Part shown: positions 63,309-64,000 of the stretch, in pieces
How positions within the stretch are numbered: position 1 is the stretch's first letter
Layout: each line of letters starts with the position of its first letter
Origin: Planctomycetota bacterium
Lineage (GTDB): Bacteria > Planctomycetota > JAJSAM01 > JAJVHW01
Length of the DNA stretch: 64,000 bases
Direction of reading: 5' to 3'
Assembly (NCBI GenBank): GCA_024280885.1
Contig: JAJRPF010000039.1
Coordinates: 62,001-126,000 of the forward strand
Made by a program: the position numbers and the translations under genes
Notes under the pieces: generated by a model
Databases searched by the model: none
Told to the model about the DNA's origin: nothing
Seen by the model: the letters and a program-made list of their open reading frames with translations, nothing else

Positions 63309-63447
63309 GCGGGCACGGAGCCCGATACGCGATACGCGGCCGACAATACGACGAAGAATTCGCGGCAGAATGACGATCCGGAGCCAGGACGCTCGCTTCC
63401 AAGCTCGGCGCGGCGCACAGTCCATTACATTGGACGACAACCCAACC

Positions 63448-63491
63448 GTCCAACGTACTCGACAAGAACTGAACCGTCGAGTACGTTGGAC
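63448..63491. promoter_or_regulatory. Perfect 16-bp inverted repeat before the ATPase gene
   Basis: The arms GTCCAACGTACTCGAC (63448-63463) and GTCGAGTACGTTGGAC (63476-63491) are exact reverse complements around a 12-bp spacer; the right arm ends 3 bp before the ATPase ATG. A further TTGGAC lies at 63430. It could be an operator for autoregulation, or a fold masking the start codon. Confidence 0.7.
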
Positions 63492-63494
63492 AGT

Positions 63495-64000
63495 ATGGAC
63501 GCTGAGCGCCTCCTCGAGATCACCGCGTACTGGAGCTTCTGGGACAGCCAAGTCCCCGAGACCGTCCCGCGCGACGTCGCTCTGCCGCAGCGCCTCCGGG
63601 ACTCGCTCGCACTGGCAGTGCAAGGCGTTCGGCGCTGTGGAAAATCGACCCTCCTGGCCCAGATGATGGCGCACTATCGGCTCAATCCCAGGCACTGCGC
63701 ATTCCTCAACTTCGAAGATCCGCGGCTTGGCCAACAGCTCGACCACACTCTATTGGACGGCTGGGTGGCCGCGTTCCGCAGCGCCCACCCACGGCTCAAG
63801 AAGGCGTATTTCTTCCTGGATGAGATCCAGGGTGTGGCTGGCTGGGAGCGGTGGCTCCGCACACAACTCGAGCGCCCGAAGGACAACTACTTCGTCGTCA
63901 CCGGCTCGAACGCCCAACTGCTGTCGGGTGAACTCTCCGGAGTCCTGACAGGCCGTCACCTCACTCTCGAGCTCTTCCCGTTCGACTTCAGCGAGTTCTT
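63495..64000 (+). CDS. AAA/DUF4143-type ATP-binding protein (partial)
   Basis: The first ~168 codons of a gene running off the right edge. The P-loop is QGVRRCGKSTLL (G-V-R-R-C-G-K-S at ~44-51), Walker B lies in AYFFLDEIQGVAGW, and a sensor-1-like FVVTGSNAQLLS follows with the LTGRHLTLELFPFDFSEF block typical of AAA_14/DUF4143 ATPases. Members act as stand-alone ATPases and are often horizontally moved or toxin-antitoxin-like; their role is unknown. The ATG at 63495 is only 3 bp downstream of the inverted repeat. Confidence 0.88.
   Translation, partial: MDAERLLEITAYWSFWDSQVPETVPRDVALPQRLRDSLALAVQGVRRCGKSTLLAQMMAHYRLNPRHCAFLNFEDPRLGQQLDHTLLDGWVAAFRSAHPRLKKAYFFLDEIQGVAGWERWLRTQLERPKDNYFVVTGSNAQLLSGELSGVLTGRHLTLELFPFDFSEF

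Noticed and set aside
63379..63390. Twelve bases CGGAGCCAGGAC shared with the inverted repeat at 18775-18786
   Set aside because: A 12-bp match is expected by chance fairly often in 64 kb of GC-rich DNA, and the flanks differ.

Overview
The window is GC-rich (roughly two thirds G+C by eye), gene-dense bacterial chromosome, with about 57 protein-coding genes on both strands. No rRNA, tRNA, CRISPR array, insertion sequence or replication origin was recognised. A planctomycete is the best guess (inference). The support is the run tpiA-secG-yicC-gmk-rpoZ-coaC near the right end, an ECF sigma factor extended by a membrane segment and a carboxypeptidase-regulatory-like tail, a sulfatase-like lipoprotein, several secreted or anchored HEAT-repeat proteins, a type II secretion GspK and a lone pseudopilin. 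A myxobacterial or other deep-branching high-GC lineage is not excluded.

Layout. 1-9.1 kb: a secreted propeller/metallopeptidase protein (cut by the left edge), a 2-oxoglutarate oxygenase translationally coupled to truA, then a minus-strand run of an RNase II/R family enzyme, a cysteine-less thioredoxin-fold protein and a HEAT protein. 9.2-15.3 kb: folE, a membrane protein, a stand-alone ATPase, then a tight DUF3604 / parvulin-like PPIase / HupE-like triad. 15.3-18.7 kb: a DUF1990 pair and a sulfatase-like lipoprotein. 18.7-19.6 kb: non-coding, with a long inverted repeat and three tandem 169-bp repeats. 19.6-24.7 kb: GNAT, RluC/D-type pseudouridine synthase, an FHA protein, and two coupled GT4 glycosyltransferases. 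24.8-30.6 kb: anchored protein, hutH, pseudopilin, radical-SAM YgiQ. 30.7-34.6 kb: an HtrA-like protein that has lost its catalytic Ser and Asp, facing an imelysin/di-haem oxidoreductase pair. 34.7-38.5 kb: HAD hydrolase, coiled-coil anchored protein, multi-pass membrane protein. 38.6-45.3 kb: hutU, a frameshifted HEAT gene, hutI, a cyclodeaminase, a zincin-like protein. 45.3-46.8 kb: an unassigned structured RNA candidate, a ribbon-helix-helix/PIN toxin-antitoxin pair, an ABM monooxygenase. 47.1-52.2 kb: an MBOAT/SGNH O-acyltransferase pair and a large carboxypeptidase-regulatory-repeat protein. 52.3-56.1 kb: a second PIN toxin-antitoxin pair, a secreted unknown, the sigma factor fusion. 56.2-64 kb: a CDP-alcohol phosphatidyltransferase coupled to a DUF89 phosphatase, gspK, the tpiA to coaC housekeeping run, and an AAA/DUF4143-type ATPase cut by the right edge.

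How the genes work together. Histidine catabolism (HutH, HutU, HutI, cyclodeaminase) is encoded within 18 kb but interrupted by unrelated genes, and the cyclodeaminase lacks a recognisable full formiminotransferase half. The imelysin/di-haem pair points to iron-related periplasmic chemistry. The MBOAT/SGNH pair resembles polysaccharide or wall O-acylation machinery. The most unusual items are the pseudo-protease HtrA, the DUF3604/PPIase/HupE triad, the structured RNA with a strong ribosome-binding site and a 12-codon ORF, and two toxin-antitoxin loci whose promoters both place the -10 box exactly 7 nt before the ATG, implying leaderless mRNAs.
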